Shown piece after piece: positions 49,459 to 59,200 of a stretch of DNA of 64,000 nt. The notes under the pieces were generated by a model. The model had not been told where the DNA came from. It saw only the letters and a list, made by a program, of their open reading frames with translations, and made no database searches. The stretch's first letter is position 1; each line of letters starts with the position of its first letter. Origin of the DNA: Prorocentrum cordatum (Eukaryota > Sar > Dinophyceae > Prorocentrales > Prorocentraceae); assembly GCA_963575745.1 (NCBI GenBank), contig CAUYUJ010015730.1:1-64000 (forward strand). Reading direction: 5' to 3'. A program made the translations under genes and the position numbers.

Positions 49459-49728
49459 AGCAGTGGCGAAGCGTCCTGGCTCGCCTATATCGGGGGCAAC
49501 GATAGGGGGGGAATGGGCATGGGGGGGATGCATCGACCCCCAATCGCCCATTGATCGCCGATTGGGGCATGATAGCCTCAACCTGCCCAGGAAGGTACGG
49601 AGTCACTATCGGAGGCCGTCGGCGATGTATCGCCGACTCCAGGTCGATGCATCCCCCCTATCCTTATCCCCTCCTATCGTTGCCCCTCACTATAGGCCAC
49701 CAAGCAGTGGCGAAGCGTCCTGGCTTCG
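49459..49728. mobile_element. Foldback element family C copy 2 between direct repeats
   Basis: Inverted ends: gggcaacgatagggggggaa with ggggggatgcatcgac at the left (about 49490-49532) and their complements (gtcgatgcatcccccc, cctatcgttgcccctc) at the right (49642-49690). A 25-bp direct repeat caagcagtggcgaagcgtcc-tggct flanks it (49457-49481 and 49702-49726) and equals the left end of family F. Confidence 0.7.
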
Positions 49729-49949
49729 GTATCGTTTAACCGATCCCCATCTCCATCCCCATTCCCTTCGAGGCCCCCACCAAATTACCACCCCAGTTGG
49801 GGGTACACCCCTCGAAACCCAAAGGGAACGACCTATATCCCCATCTAGGGAGGCATACATCGACCACTGGGGCCCAGGCCACGCCGCTGGGGATGGGGAA
49901 CGGATAAACGGTACCCATGGCTCGCCGATAGGCCCACCAAGGCAGTGGG
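49729..49949. other. No gene recognised
   Basis: Short unique stretch before the LINE-flanking inverted repeat. Confidence 0.4.
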
Positions 49950-49990
49950 TGATGGGCTTGTTTTCCACCACCACCACCATATGTTGGAGG
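49950..49990 (+). repeat. Inverted repeat left of LINE 2
   Basis: 41 bp beginning tgatgggcttgttttcc and continuing (cca)n catatgttggagg. It matches the complement of 55276-55316 at 39 of 41 positions. Confidence 0.9.
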
Positions 49991-51210
49991 CGAGGGGGTT
50001 CTCCTCCTCCTCCTCCTCCTCCTCCTCCTCCTCCTCCTCCTTCTCTTCCTCCTCCTCCTTCCCCTCCTCCTCCTCCTCCTCCTCCTCTCCTTCTTCTTCC
50101 CCTCCTCCTTCCCCTCCTCCTCCCTCCCCTCCCCTCCGCATCACCGTCCCCGTCCCCACCTCGCTCCTCAGCCAGGGCGCAGAGGTGCCCGTGGCGGAGC
50201 AGCAGGTGCGGCTGCTCGAGACCTTCAATGCCAATCAGGGGAAGAGGACCTTGAAGAAACGGCTTGAGAGGACTCGCGCGCTGGTGGTGTTAGCGCAAGA
50301 GATCGGCTACCACGACTGGGAGGCCGAGGAGCTGTCGAGTTGGGCCGGCCGGGCGGGCTGGCAAGTGATCATCGAGCCAGGCGACCAGACCGCGGGACAT
50401 CTGCCCAGCGCGGGAGTCGCCGTGTTTGCGAGGACGGCTGTTGGGCTGCGACGTCCACCAGGTCGTAGTGTTCTGGCTCCACGGCGTGCACTGCATGTGG
50501 TAGTGGACGTCCCGGGGTGGCCGCCTATGAACATTTTCAACCTGTACCTTCACTGCGCCGAGGGCATGACGGTCAGGAACGCGACCATCCTGGGCGCGGT
50601 CGGCCAGGCGCTGGCGGGGCAGGTGTCGCCGAGCATTGTCGGCGGCGACTGGAACATGGAGGCGGCGGCCATCGAGGCGGTGCAGCTCCCTGCGGCGGCC
50701 CTGCTCACGATGGTGGTGCCCAAGGCCATCACGTGCAGGACGGCCGCCGCGTGCAGCACCATCGACTACTTTGGGCTCTCGGCGGCGGCACTGCGTCTGT
50801 TCCAGCGTGTGGATGCCGACGTCTCCTGGGCGGTGAAGCCACACCGCCCCGTCACACTCCAGATGGCGGCGACAGGAGAGAAGATTCAGATTCTCACATA
50901 TGCTGTGGTGCCCAAGCTTGCGGTCCCAGCAGTGACGGGTCCATACCGTCAAGATGAAGATTGGAGCTGCGAGGCACGGTACGCGCAGAAGGCCGTCACG
51001 ATGTCGAAGGAGGCGGACGCAGATGCAGCATGGGGCTGCCTCACTCTTGCGTGGGGCCGGTTCGCCGTGAAGGCCGCCACGAGGATCGCGCACGTGACGG
51101 GCTCCCAGCTGGCGCATACTCATGGCTTTGCTCGGATATTGAGGCCCCGTTGGTTGGGTCGACGTTATGTACGAGGGGAAGGATGCAGAAGGGCTTCAGG
51201 CTATGGGTGA
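49981..51210 (+). CDS. LINE 2 endonuclease segment
   Basis: Nicks target DNA for priming. The first ATG in frame is at 49981, but the poly-Ser stretch that follows is the TCC microsatellite, so the true start is uncertain; conserved sequence begins near 50215. Landmarks are ETFNANQ (Asn), VLAQEIG (Glu codon at 50299), IFNLYLHC, VGGDWNME (Asp and Asn, about 50638), STIDYFGLS (Asp) and KPHRPVTL (His). The catalytic set expected of an APE-type LINE endonuclease therefore looks intact. The last codons before 51210 are probably out of frame, since the next segment continues one base shifted. Confidence 0.75.
   Translation: MLEARGFSSSSSSSSSSSSSFSSSSSFPSSSSSSSSPSSSPPPSPPPPSPPLRITVPVPTSLLSQGAEVPVAEQQVRLLETFNANQGKRTLKKRLERTRALVVLAQEIGYHDWEAEELSSWAGRAGWQVIIEPGDQTAGHLPSAGVAVFARTAVGLRRPPGRSVLAPRRALHVVVDVPGWPPMNIFNLYLHCAEGMTVRNATILGAVGQALAGQVSPSIVGGDWNMEAAAIEAVQLPAAALLTMVVPKAITCRTAAACSTIDYFGLSAAALRLFQRVDADVSWAVKPHRPVTLQMAATGEKIQILTYAVVPKLAVPAVTGPYRQDEDWSCEARYAQKAVTMSKEADADAAWGCLTLAWGRFAVKAATRIAHVTGSQLAHTHGFARILRPRWLGRRYVRGEGCRRASGYG
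49998..50130 (+). repeat. (TCC)n microsatellite at the 5' edge of LINE 2
   Basis: TCC/TTC tract that happens to be in frame with the endonuclease and so is read as poly-Ser. Confidence 0.93.
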
Positions 51211-51994
51211 AGGGTGGAAGTGGCTTGTGGACAGTATCACGAGCATTATCTTCCTTAGAGAAAGTAGCCCTTCCGAGCGTGAACTGAAGATGCCTGATGA
51301 GCTGATGAGCTTCCAGACCTGCCAGTACGCGAGCATGGGCATCAACCCGAGGCTCGACGCGACGGTGCAGCAGGCGCGTACCCTACTGGCGGGCAACTTC
51401 TCGGCGGACCAGGCCAGGGAGTTCGTGGAAGATATCGATGCGGATGCGCGCGCTGCCGCGCAGGCTGCGGACAAAGGTAGTGACCGGCGTTGGCGAGACT
51501 GGTGCCAGCAGGCGTGCTCTGGTGGCGCACGTGGCCTGCATCGTATCACGGCGTACAGGGACGTGCAGGCACCCACTGTCGTCAGGACGCCGGATGGCCT
51601 CCCATCGTCGCACCCTCATGTGATTGTGGCTGACATGGAAGATGTGTATGCTGACCTCTGGAGGGCCACGGACCGAGCCCCGGCGGCGTGGATTCCAGAT
51701 AGGTCATCGCTCCTTCGGGCGACCCCGAAGCAGATCCGTGATGCTGCGAGGACGTTCCCTGAGACCACTTCGAGCAGCCTCGACGGGCTGCACCCGCGCC
51801 ACTTGGCGTACCTCTCCGACGAGGCGCTGGACGTCGTGGGGATGCTGTGGGAGGCGTGCGAGTTCATCGGCATGCTGCCGAAGCAGCTGGTCTGGATCTT
51901 GATGCCAATGCTCCCCAAGGCTCAGGGGGGGCCATCGGCTCATCGTGCTGTGCGCCGCGGTCTACAGAGTCTGGCAGAGAGTGAGGCGCGATGA
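51167..51994 (+). CDS. LINE 2 reverse transcriptase, N-terminal part
   Basis: Connector and fingers of the reverse transcriptase. Recognisable stretch: SSSLDGLHPRHLAYLSDEAL followed by LPKQLVWILMPMLPKAQGG, the usual lead-in to the RPI strand of LINE polymerases. After the G7 run at 51925-51931 this frame loses sense and the next frame reads HRLIVLCAAVYRVWQR, which is what should follow. So a one-base length change in that run splits the polymerase. Confidence 0.75.
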   Translation: MYEGKDAEGLQAMGEGWKWLVDSITSIIFLRESSPSERELKMPDELMSFQTCQYASMGINPRLDATVQQARTLLAGNFSADQAREFVEDIDADARAAAQAADKGSDRRWRDWCQQACSGGARGLHRITAYRDVQAPTVVRTPDGLPSSHPHVIVADMEDVYADLWRATDRAPAAWIPDRSSLLRATPKQIRDAARTFPETTSSSLDGLHPRHLAYLSDEALDVVGMLWEACEFIGMLPKQLVWILMPMLPKAQGGPSAHRAVRRGLQSLAESEAR

Positions 51995-54900
51995 TTTACA
52001 GGCGTTGCAGCATCTACTCTCTCGTGTGTACTGGGGTGCTGCTGCTGGTAGGTCTGCCATAGATAGTGCTTGGAAGTTGGCGGCGAAGGCAGAGGCATGT
52101 GTTCGTGATGGCCGGATTAGCCTCACCATCGTCGCAGATTATTCCAAATATTATGAGACGATAGAGCTGGATGAGGTACGAGAGAAGTTCGTTCGATCTG
52201 GAGCCCCTTTGCCTGTGGTCAAGCTGCTCTATAACACTTGGCGTGCGCCAAGGATCATTCGTCTCCTTCGGCACCATGGCGCGCGGCCACGTCACGGCCT
52301 GCGAGGGTTCCCCGCAGGAGACTCCTACGCTGACATCGGCATCAAGGTGCACGCGGTGGAGGAGTACGACCGCTACGTGTCCCTGCACTCGCACGTGGAT
52401 TTTTCCAGCTACATCGACGATAGTAGCATCGGCGTGGAAGGCCGAACCGCGGAGGAAGTGATAGAGCGACGAGTGGCTGCAGGCAGAGGCTTCCAGCAGG
52501 TCGCGCGACGCCTCGGTGCGACCATCAACGATAAGCTTGCGATTGTTGGCAGCGTGAAGGGGATAAGCGAGGTGGTTGCAGAGCGTCTTGCCGCAGCTCC
52601 TGAGGCGGCCAAGAGGACGACGCACTACCTCGGCATCGACTTTGCTGCAGGCAGATCTCGACGCTCGGCACGTGCGCGCACCAAGCAGAAAGGTCGCCTC
52701 CGACGTTTCAAGCTCAGGCAAAAGAAGTTGGCCAGGTACAAGCGGGCGCTCCTTGTGCAAAAGGAGGCTCGCATGGGCAGGGTGTTCCGGGTCGGCGCGC
52801 GGCCTGGTCTCACCTACGGGGTCGAGATCAGCGGCGCGACGGACGCTGAGCTCACCAACCTGCGCAGGGAGTACGGCAAGTTTGTAAAGCCGTTCCACGG
52901 CGGCGTCTCGGCGCCCGCCAAGTTAGAGCTGGAGGGGGACCCTGCTGCCAAGCAGGCGGTCGCCCCAGCGCTGCAGTGGTCGAGGATGATCTGGGCTGCC
53001 GTCACACAGCCTGATAGTGCACTAGTCCCTCTGGCTACCCTGTGTGCCTGGTGGTCGCAGGCGCTTGCGGGGCGAGCTCTGAATGATCTTCAGTGGAGCA
53101 CGTCCCGTGGTCGCCTGGAACGAGCCGCTCTGTGTGTTCGCCGCGTCGGGTGGACGGTGGAGTCGCCCACCACCTGGCGAGACCACCGCGGGGCGCCGAT
53201 CCCGCTGGAGCAGCTCACGCCTGGTGTGCTCGAGGTGCTCATGACGGCCGCGCTGAAGCGGCAGCACGAGCTCGCCCTGGCCGAGAAGTGGCAGTGCCCG
53301 GTGGGCGCGAGGGTATCCTTCGACGTCTTGCGGCCCTTCGTGCGAGCCAAGAGCACCAAGTACACGTGCTACCAGAAGTTCCTGGTCAAGACCATGGCTT
53401 GCGGTGGTTGCTGGACCCGCGAGCGGGCCCGACTCCGCGGGCACGAGACCGACGGGAAGTGCGCCTGTGGCCAGGCGGATACCATCCACCACAGAGTCTT
53501 CACCTGCATGCGCCCGGACGTCGTGGCCGCCAGGGCTGAGTCCGAGGTGACGGCGGACTTCATACAGCGGGGCACCGACGGCGAGGGCGTGCGGTCGTTC
53601 CTCCACGGCAGCTTCGAGTACCAGGACGCCGACCTGCCGATGCTGGATCCCGGCACCGAGGCGCGCGTCGCTGACGCGGAGGGCCAGCCCGTGGACATAG
53701 AGGCGGAGCAGATGGTGTCCCACGCCTGCCCCGACGCCCTCGAGGTTGAGCTGGCAGCCGACGGCTCGTGCAGCAAACCGGTGCTGCTGGAGCTCCAGCG
53801 CGCGGGCTGGGCCCTCGTCCTGCTGGACCCTGTGTCGAGCCTGCCCCTCCTCGTGCTGTACGGCGCCGTGCCAGCTGCTATGCCGCAGAGCTCAGTGCTG
53901 GCGGAGTTTCTTGGGATGGCCTTCTCAGGGCAAGTTGCAGATCGACCAGCAGATCTCTTTCTTGACTATGTGGGCGCTGTCCGCGTCGGCCAGAAGTCTC
54001 CGTCCCAGCAGGCGATTGACAGGTCAATGTATGCATGTGTGCAAGTTTTCGGTAACAGATTGCCGGGAAAACAGCACATCCGCAGTGTAAGCCATGTAAA
54101 AGCCCACAGATCTGGCACGGAGTATGAGCAGCTAGGGCCCGTCGAGCGCCGCCTGACTGATGCAAATATTGTAGCAGATGCATATGCAAAGCGAGCGGTG
54201 CAGATCCATCCCAAACCCCCTCACGAGCTCCTTGAGGCCCTCGAGGGTTCTGAGCGGGACTGCGCACAGCTTGTGAAATTAGTTGCCTCTGTTTTGCCAC
54301 TTTTCGAGCAGGAGGAGAGGTGGCAGAGGCTCCCCGTGTTTCGTAGACAGCGAAATGTTCGGCGGGAGGGCTGGCGCGACTGGTGCTCCACAGCGTTTGG
54401 GACCCAATGCCGAGCCTGCCTGATCGTCTTGAAAGATTCCCAGGACAAGCCCCTGACGGGGTGCCGTGGGACCCCCGACTTCCTCAGAGCCTTCCTCCGC
54501 TCCCCTCAGGGTCACCAACTAGTTGCCGTCCACCAGTCTGGTAGTAGATGTGCTGTCCCTCGAGCGTGTCACGGACACGGTGCGGTAGTGCCCGAGCCCG
54601 GGGCCAGTGCTGGTTTTCGGCTGCCTGATCCTCCTGAGCAGTCTGATAAGCCAGTGTTTGCATGCGTGCTGTGCGGGGCTTGGGCCCCACAGAGGCGCAA
54701 GCTGAAGCTCCGAAGCCCCTGCGCCCATCCCACCCCGAAGGGGATCGAGGTGTTGAGAAATCTTCGAAAAGGTGTGGGCCCTCACAGGGGGCTCGCCAAG
54801 CAGATTTTGTCGACCCTCCCTCTGGACCGTGTGGCGCGGACACCGCGTGCCCCGACGGTTGGAACCACCAGCGTTTCTGCGAGGTCGAATCCTGATGCAA

Positions 54901-55010
54901 GTTACCCCTTTGAAGCTCGAGTGGCCGCCCTCCACGAGCGAATTCGTCAGAAGGAGTTGAATTCTCGAGCGAGCTCCAGCGGGGAGTTCGCAAGCGAGTC
55001 CCGGGTGTGA
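51945..55010 (+). CDS. LINE 2 polymerase core, RNase H and Cys/His tail
   Basis: Residue numbers count from 51945, a GTG that simply continues the upstream frame. Motif A is VADYSKYYETI (Asp codon 52137), motif B is LRGFPAGDSYAD, motif C is SSYIDDSS (52410-52421). A cysteine/histidine cluster at about 53396-53515 (CGGC...CACGQADTIHHRVFTC) links to RNase H with D606 (ADGS), E654 (LAEFLG), D674 (LDYVG), HVKAH and D745 (VADAYAK), a spacing like cellular RNase H1. The tail has CRACL, VFACVLCGAWAPQRR and a basic region. RNase H would remove element RNA after copying. All catalytic residues are present. Confidence 0.85.
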   Translation: MLCAAVYRVWQRVRRDDLQALQHLLSRVYWGAAAGRSAIDSAWKLAAKAEACVRDGRISLTIVADYSKYYETIELDEVREKFVRSGAPLPVVKLLYNTWRAPRIIRLLRHHGARPRHGLRGFPAGDSYADIGIKVHAVEEYDRYVSLHSHVDFSSYIDDSSIGVEGRTAEEVIERRVAAGRGFQQVARRLGATINDKLAIVGSVKGISEVVAERLAAAPEAAKRTTHYLGIDFAAGRSRRSARARTKQKGRLRRFKLRQKKLARYKRALLVQKEARMGRVFRVGARPGLTYGVEISGATDAELTNLRREYGKFVKPFHGGVSAPAKLELEGDPAAKQAVAPALQWSRMIWAAVTQPDSALVPLATLCAWWSQALAGRALNDLQWSTSRGRLERAALCVRRVGWTVESPTTWRDHRGAPIPLEQLTPGVLEVLMTAALKRQHELALAEKWQCPVGARVSFDVLRPFVRAKSTKYTCYQKFLVKTMACGGCWTRERARLRGHETDGKCACGQADTIHHRVFTCMRPDVVAARAESEVTADFIQRGTDGEGVRSFLHGSFEYQDADLPMLDPGTEARVADAEGQPVDIEAEQMVSHACPDALEVELAADGSCSKPVLLELQRAGWALVLLDPVSSLPLLVLYGAVPAAMPQSSVLAEFLGMAFSGQVADRPADLFLDYVGAVRVGQKSPSQQAIDRSMYACVQVFGNRLPGKQHIRSVSHVKAHRSGTEYEQLGPVERRLTDANIVADAYAKRAVQIHPKPPHELLEALEGSERDCAQLVKLVASVLPLFEQEERWQRLPVFRRQRNVRREGWRDWCSTAFGTQCRACLIVLKDSQDKPLTGCRGTPDFLRAFLRSPQGHQLVAVHQSGSRCAVPRACHGHGAVVPEPGASAGFRLPDPPEQSDKPVFACVLCGAWAPQRRKLKLRSPCAHPTPKGIEVLRNLRKGVGPHRGLAKQILSTLPLDRVARTPRAPTVGTTSVSARSNPDASYPFEARVAALHERIRQKELNSRASSSGEFASESRV

Positions 55011-55275
55011 CATTCAGCGAGCGTGGCGGGTATAGTTTTTCCGCCTGTTCAGTTGTGCCCTTTTCGTTGCGTCCCGAACTGTGGATGCGGGTACTGGCAC
55101 CGAAATTCGTGACATTTTCGTTGCGTATTGTGCCGTCTCGGGGTCCAGCTGGTGGCGAAAGTGGCTAACGGGTACGGGCTGAAATGACCCTTAGCGCCAC
55201 CCTGCTGGAACCCAATTGTCTTGGCTGAAGCCTGGTCCGCCTCTCGGCGCTTGTCTTATCTTATCCTCGTTACCC

Positions 55276-55316
55276 CCTCCAACTTATGGTGGTGGTGGTG
55301 GAAAACAGGCCCATCA
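55276..55316 (-). repeat. Inverted repeat right of LINE 2
   Basis: Complement of 49950-49990 with two differences. It runs directly into family F copy 2. Confidence 0.9.
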
Positions 55317-55548
55317 GTGGCGAAGCGTCCCGGCTCGCCTATAGGCCCAACAAGGAATGTGCTGAAAATTTGTTGTGGCCTGGGCGGAGTGTTCCTCATA
55401 ACCTTTCCGGCCGAGGCCGTCTTGTGATAACAAACGCATCGGGCTTATGTTCCAAGAGTATGTTGCTTTTCTTCTTGAGACATGATTGGGTTCTAAGGGC
55501 ATGTCGTGGTCGGCCTATAGGAATGCCGGGACGGTCGGTCCCTGCTCA
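55313..55548. mobile_element. Foldback element, family F copy 2
   Basis: Left end cagtggcgaagcgtcccggc, right end ccgggacggtcggtccctgc. Interior words atgtcgtggtcggcctatag and caaggaatgtgctgaa correspond to copies 1 and 3. Confidence 0.65.
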
Positions 55549-56037
55549 ACTTTGGGCCGTTCCTTGTCGATCTCCCGAAGTCCATGGTTCAGCGAAGCTC
55601 GCCTTGTTCCCTCCCCGCTTAGCTCCTTTTCCCTCTCCTCTTCGCTATGCTCCGCCTCGGTTTACGGTTGGATTGAGGTATCAGATCGAGGAGGTTCAGG
55701 GAAGGTGCCCCAATGTTCTTCGTGTTTGTTGGATGCTTTTGTGCTTGCTGAGGGAGGACTCTCGAGTGGTCTGATGATTTCGGGTATGTTGGCCGGCGGC
55801 CGCGCCCCCCCCCCCCCCCCGCGGCCTCGCCGCGTGAGAGTGCCCCCACGTTGTTGTCCCCTCTCCGCGGCCGCCCCCTCTCCTCTCTCCTCTTATCTTG
55901 CATGCGGGCTAATTGGCGACGCCCTGTCCCAGTCTCGCCCCAACGCGCGAGCGGATTGCCTCTGCCGCGCCGCGACGGAAAAAAAAGCGTTGGCCAGCGA
56001 AGGGTCTCATGTTCTTGAGGGATGTTCCTCTGCCCTC
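55549..56037. other. No gene recognised
   Basis: Includes a 16-C run near 55806-55820 and agggtctcatgttcttgagg (about 56000), a phrase also found near 28734. Confidence 0.4.
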
Positions 56038-56230
56038 GAGCAGTGGCGCAGCGTCCTAGCTTGCCTATAGTCCCACCGCTTGTAACACTTCTGGCTGAGA
56101 CTGTCTTGTTTTAGCACATCGGTGTTAGTGTTCGTGTTCTAAGATCCTTGTTTCTGTTTTTTGACATTGTTTGTTCTAGGAACATGTCGTGGTAGGACTA
56201 CCAGAATGCCAGGTCGGTCAGTCCCTGCTC
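56038..56230. mobile_element. Foldback element, family F copy 3
   Basis: Left gagcagtggcgcagcgtcct, right ccaggtcggtcagtccctgc. About 190 bp, shorter than copies 1 and 2. Confidence 0.65.
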
Positions 56231-57517
56231 AAGGGATGCGTTTCTGCGCTAGGCCCAGCCGTATCATTCCCTGGTGCCGTTGCCGTTTCGCTTCTGCTTG
56301 CTGTCCAGTGTCCGTCGCGCGTTGCTGCGCGACTCCATGCACGCAGCGTCTGTCGTCCTCTTCTTCCGTTGTGTCCCGCTTCCACCTCTCGATTCCCATC
56401 CTGCGCCGAATTAATGGTTGCGCCAAAAGGTTATATTTCAGGCGTTTCTTGTTCTACTTCTTCTAACTGAAACGTTCCAGAAAGGTCCTTGCCGTCGAGG
56501 TCGGAAGGACATGCCATCTCCGCGACGGAAGGGCGTCGGAAGATGGGCGGAAGGAAAACGAGGCAGCCTCCGCCGGCGGAAGCCGGCGGAAGGCCGGCGG
56601 AAGGCGGCGGAAGTAGAAGATGCGCCCCCAAGAGATGAGAACGTTTTTGGGTTCAGGGTCTTTGGAAACCTCCAAATGTTGCAGCCGTGATCTGCTCCGT
56701 GCACGCAGTGTGCAGACCGCTGGCCCGCTCCCCCGCGCTCTCAGGCTCTTCTGCGTGCCGCGTTCCCCCACGGTTGCAGCAGCAGTGGTTGGCGCTGTTT
56801 CCTTCAGTGGGGCGCCTGCTTTCGCCACGAAGCATGTTGATCGCTGCCACGCTTGGCCCCCCCCTGCCTCTGCCACGGCCACGGCACGCGCCCCCCATCA
56901 CATGTCGCGAGGCGGCGCCCGTCCACCCAATCCGGACGACGCGCCCAATGCAATTTGAGCCCCAGGAACTAAACCGCCCTTTGCTGAGTGTCTGCTTGGA
57001 TGCGTTCGAGTGGAGAGGGGACGGAAATGGGGTAGAAGAAGGAGGGGGGCTTGAACCTTGTCACATATGGATGGGCTATCTCCCTCAGCACCCAGAGAGT
57101 CAGAGTGTGTGGCACCTCTCCTCCCTCGGCCACTGGGGACCACAGCATCTACCAGCTAGCTTCCCCTGCCAGGAGAAGGCCATGACAGGTGACAGTCAGA
57201 CTCCCCAGGTCGCAGGAGGCCACGACGTGCGAAAGCTCCAGAGCGGCATGAGGTGGGTGTGGATATCATGGCATGGGCCATGATATCTCCCCAGATCTCA
57301 TGGCGCCTCTTCTTGTTTCATTACGTGCCTCGGCCCCCCCCCAGGAACCGCGCACGTGCCGCCAGTCATGATTTGCGCCCCCCCCTCTTGGACGCCCCCC
57401 TCTTCGACGCCCCCGAAGGCCGGGAGCGAGGGCGGGTCATGCGAAGTGGTTCCCCAGCGCTTGTCGCGGTGCACCGTCCTTCCTCCTCGCAACTCTACGC
57501 TTCTCCTCCCCCTCATC
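56231..57517. other. No gene recognised; small repeats
   Basis: Holds a short GGCGGAA repeat (56565-56615) and a hairpin gatatcatggc/gccatgatatc near 57262-57287. No domain seen in any frame. Confidence 0.4.
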
Positions 57518-57575
57518 TCCCCCCCCCCCCTCCTCCTCATCCTCCTCCTCCTCCTCCTCCTCCTCCTCCTCCTTT
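57518..57575 (+). repeat. (TCC)n microsatellite
   Basis: Short TCC tract after a C run. Confidence 0.9.
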
Positions 57576-57698
57576 ACGTCGGCGGTCCCTGGCGGATCTC
57601 GGCCGTGCTCCTGCGGCCGCCGGGGGGCGGTCGGAAGCAGGCGCGGGGGGGCGGTGCACGCGCGCGGGGGGCCTGCGAGCCCGTGGCTGCGGGCCCAG

Positions 57699-58058
57699 AC
57701 TATAGGGGAACAGAAAGTGGCATACACCTTAGGCGATGCTGAAGAAAACTTAAGTTTTCGGCCAGAGTCTCGATTATTCTTAACGTTTCAATGTAAATCC
57801 CAAGATTTTGATAGAAGTTCTGGGTTTTATTCAATTTCTGAGACTATGAATTTCTTAACCCATGAGTTCTTAAGCATTTCGCAGGGTGTAAGCATAAAAA
57901 CTCGGAGGTCCGCGCGGATTTCTCGGATCGGCGCTGGGGCCCCCCGGCGCCGCCCCTGGCGCGCTCCGCGCGCCAAGGAGGGGGGTCCAGCGCCGATCCG
58001 AGAAATCCACTTGGACCTCCGAGTTGTTATGTTTATGTCACTTGTTGTTCCCCTACAG
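57699..58058. mobile_element. Foldback element, family A copy 4, longest
   Basis: Outer ends ctataggggaacagaaagtg (left, from about 57701) and cacttgttgttcccctacag (right, to about 58056) are inverted. The inner hairpin 57890-58035 (cataaaaactcggaggtccg ... cggacctccgag-like) is the same as copy 2. This copy shows that the GC-rich hairpin is the inner part of a larger terminal-repeat element. Confidence 0.75.
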
Positions 58059-58104
58059 AAGGCACACTGGTAGCAGCACAGGTGAAGAGGCGGCCCGGTA
58101 AGGG

Positions 58105-58325
58105 CAGCGATGACGATGACGATGACGTCATCGTCACCAGCATCGTCGTCGTCGTAGTCATCGCTGTCGTCATCGTCGTCGTAATCGTCATCGTCATCGC
58201 CGTCGTCGTCATCATCGCCGTCGTCATCGTCATCGTCGTCATCATCGTCATCATTATTGACATCGTCGTCGTCGTCTTCATCGTCATCGCCATTGTCATC
58301 AGCGTCATCGTCATCTTCATCATGG
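58105..58325 (+). repeat. (GTC)n/(ATC)n microsatellite
   Basis: Irregular GTC, ATC and TCG triplets. Confidence 0.92.
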
Positions 58326-58799
58326 TCGGCCAGTCAATGCTTGTACTCCTAGGTGTTCCCAGGGGGTCCCAGGGGTGAGAGCACGGCCGTGCGCACGTGC
58401 AAGGGATCCAAGCCGTCCGAACCTTTGGGCTCCAGGGGCGGGTGGACCTGGTGAACTTCTCGAGCGGGAGGCTCGTCTGCGGGTGAGTTGTGAGGAAAGC
58501 CTCAGGCGGGAGCCCCCTCTCTACGGGGCCGCGTGCTCATGTTAGTAGTCCGAGCGGGTCATCCACAGATCACGTGAGCGTCATCAGCATCACGCATGTG
58601 TTGGGTGTGTCCCGGCGGTTTGGCCTGGCACCCCAGCGGCCCGCGGGAATTGTCTCAGTGACCTGGCCCGCGGGGTTGACCCAACGGCTTCGCGATCTGG
58701 CTGTCGGGAGACGCGCCCCAGCCAGCCGCGACGGCGATGGCGCTGAGGAAGACCGACATGCGCTCCCATGCGAAGGGGGCAGGGGACGCGTTGCACGAG
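58326..58799. other. No gene recognised
   Basis: Mixed GC-rich DNA. A block ctggcccgcggggttgaccc-aacggcttcgcgatctggctgt (58660-58705) recurs inverted near 60960-61012. Confidence 0.45.
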
Positions 58800-59200
58800 A
58801 AAAGGCAGCAGGAGGAGGAGCAGGAGCGAGCAGGAGGAGGAGGAGGAGGGTGGGGAGGAGGAGGAGGAGGAGGAGGAGGAGGAGGGTGGGGAGGAGGAGG
58901 AGGAGGAGGAGGAGGAGGAGGGGGAAGACGAGGAGGAAGAGGAGGAGGAGGAGGAGGAGGAGGAGGAGGCCGAACAGGGGGCGGGGAGCAGGCCTCCGCC
59001 AGAGCGATGACCCCTACCCTGCGGGACCCCATACCGTGTATGACCATATCGTCTGCGACCTTCTGTGTGAAGTCCTACCGGTCTTCAGGATTGCCGGGGG
59101 AGATGGGGGACGGAGAGGAGGATGGGGGTAGCAGAACGAGGAGGACGAGGAGGAGGAGGCGGAGGAGGAGGAAGAGGAGGGGGAGGATGAGTTGGAGGGC
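58800..59200 (+). repeat. (GGA)n microsatellite, two tracts
   Basis: GGA-rich at 58805-58975 and 59110-59200 with unique DNA between. Confidence 0.92.

Larger units (their letters stand above)
49991..55275 (+). mobile_element. LINE retrotransposon 2, nearly complete
   Basis: Order: endonuclease (about 50215-50870), connector, reverse transcriptase (51250-53000; YIDD at 52410-52421), zinc-binding motif (53390-53520), RNase H (53745-54210) and a C-terminal Cys/His region to 55010. Coding passes through three frames, with changes near 51150 and at a G7 run (51925-51931). It lies exactly between two inverted 41-bp repeats. The 3' region 55011-55275 is non-coding; no poly(A) is seen. Confidence 0.85.
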
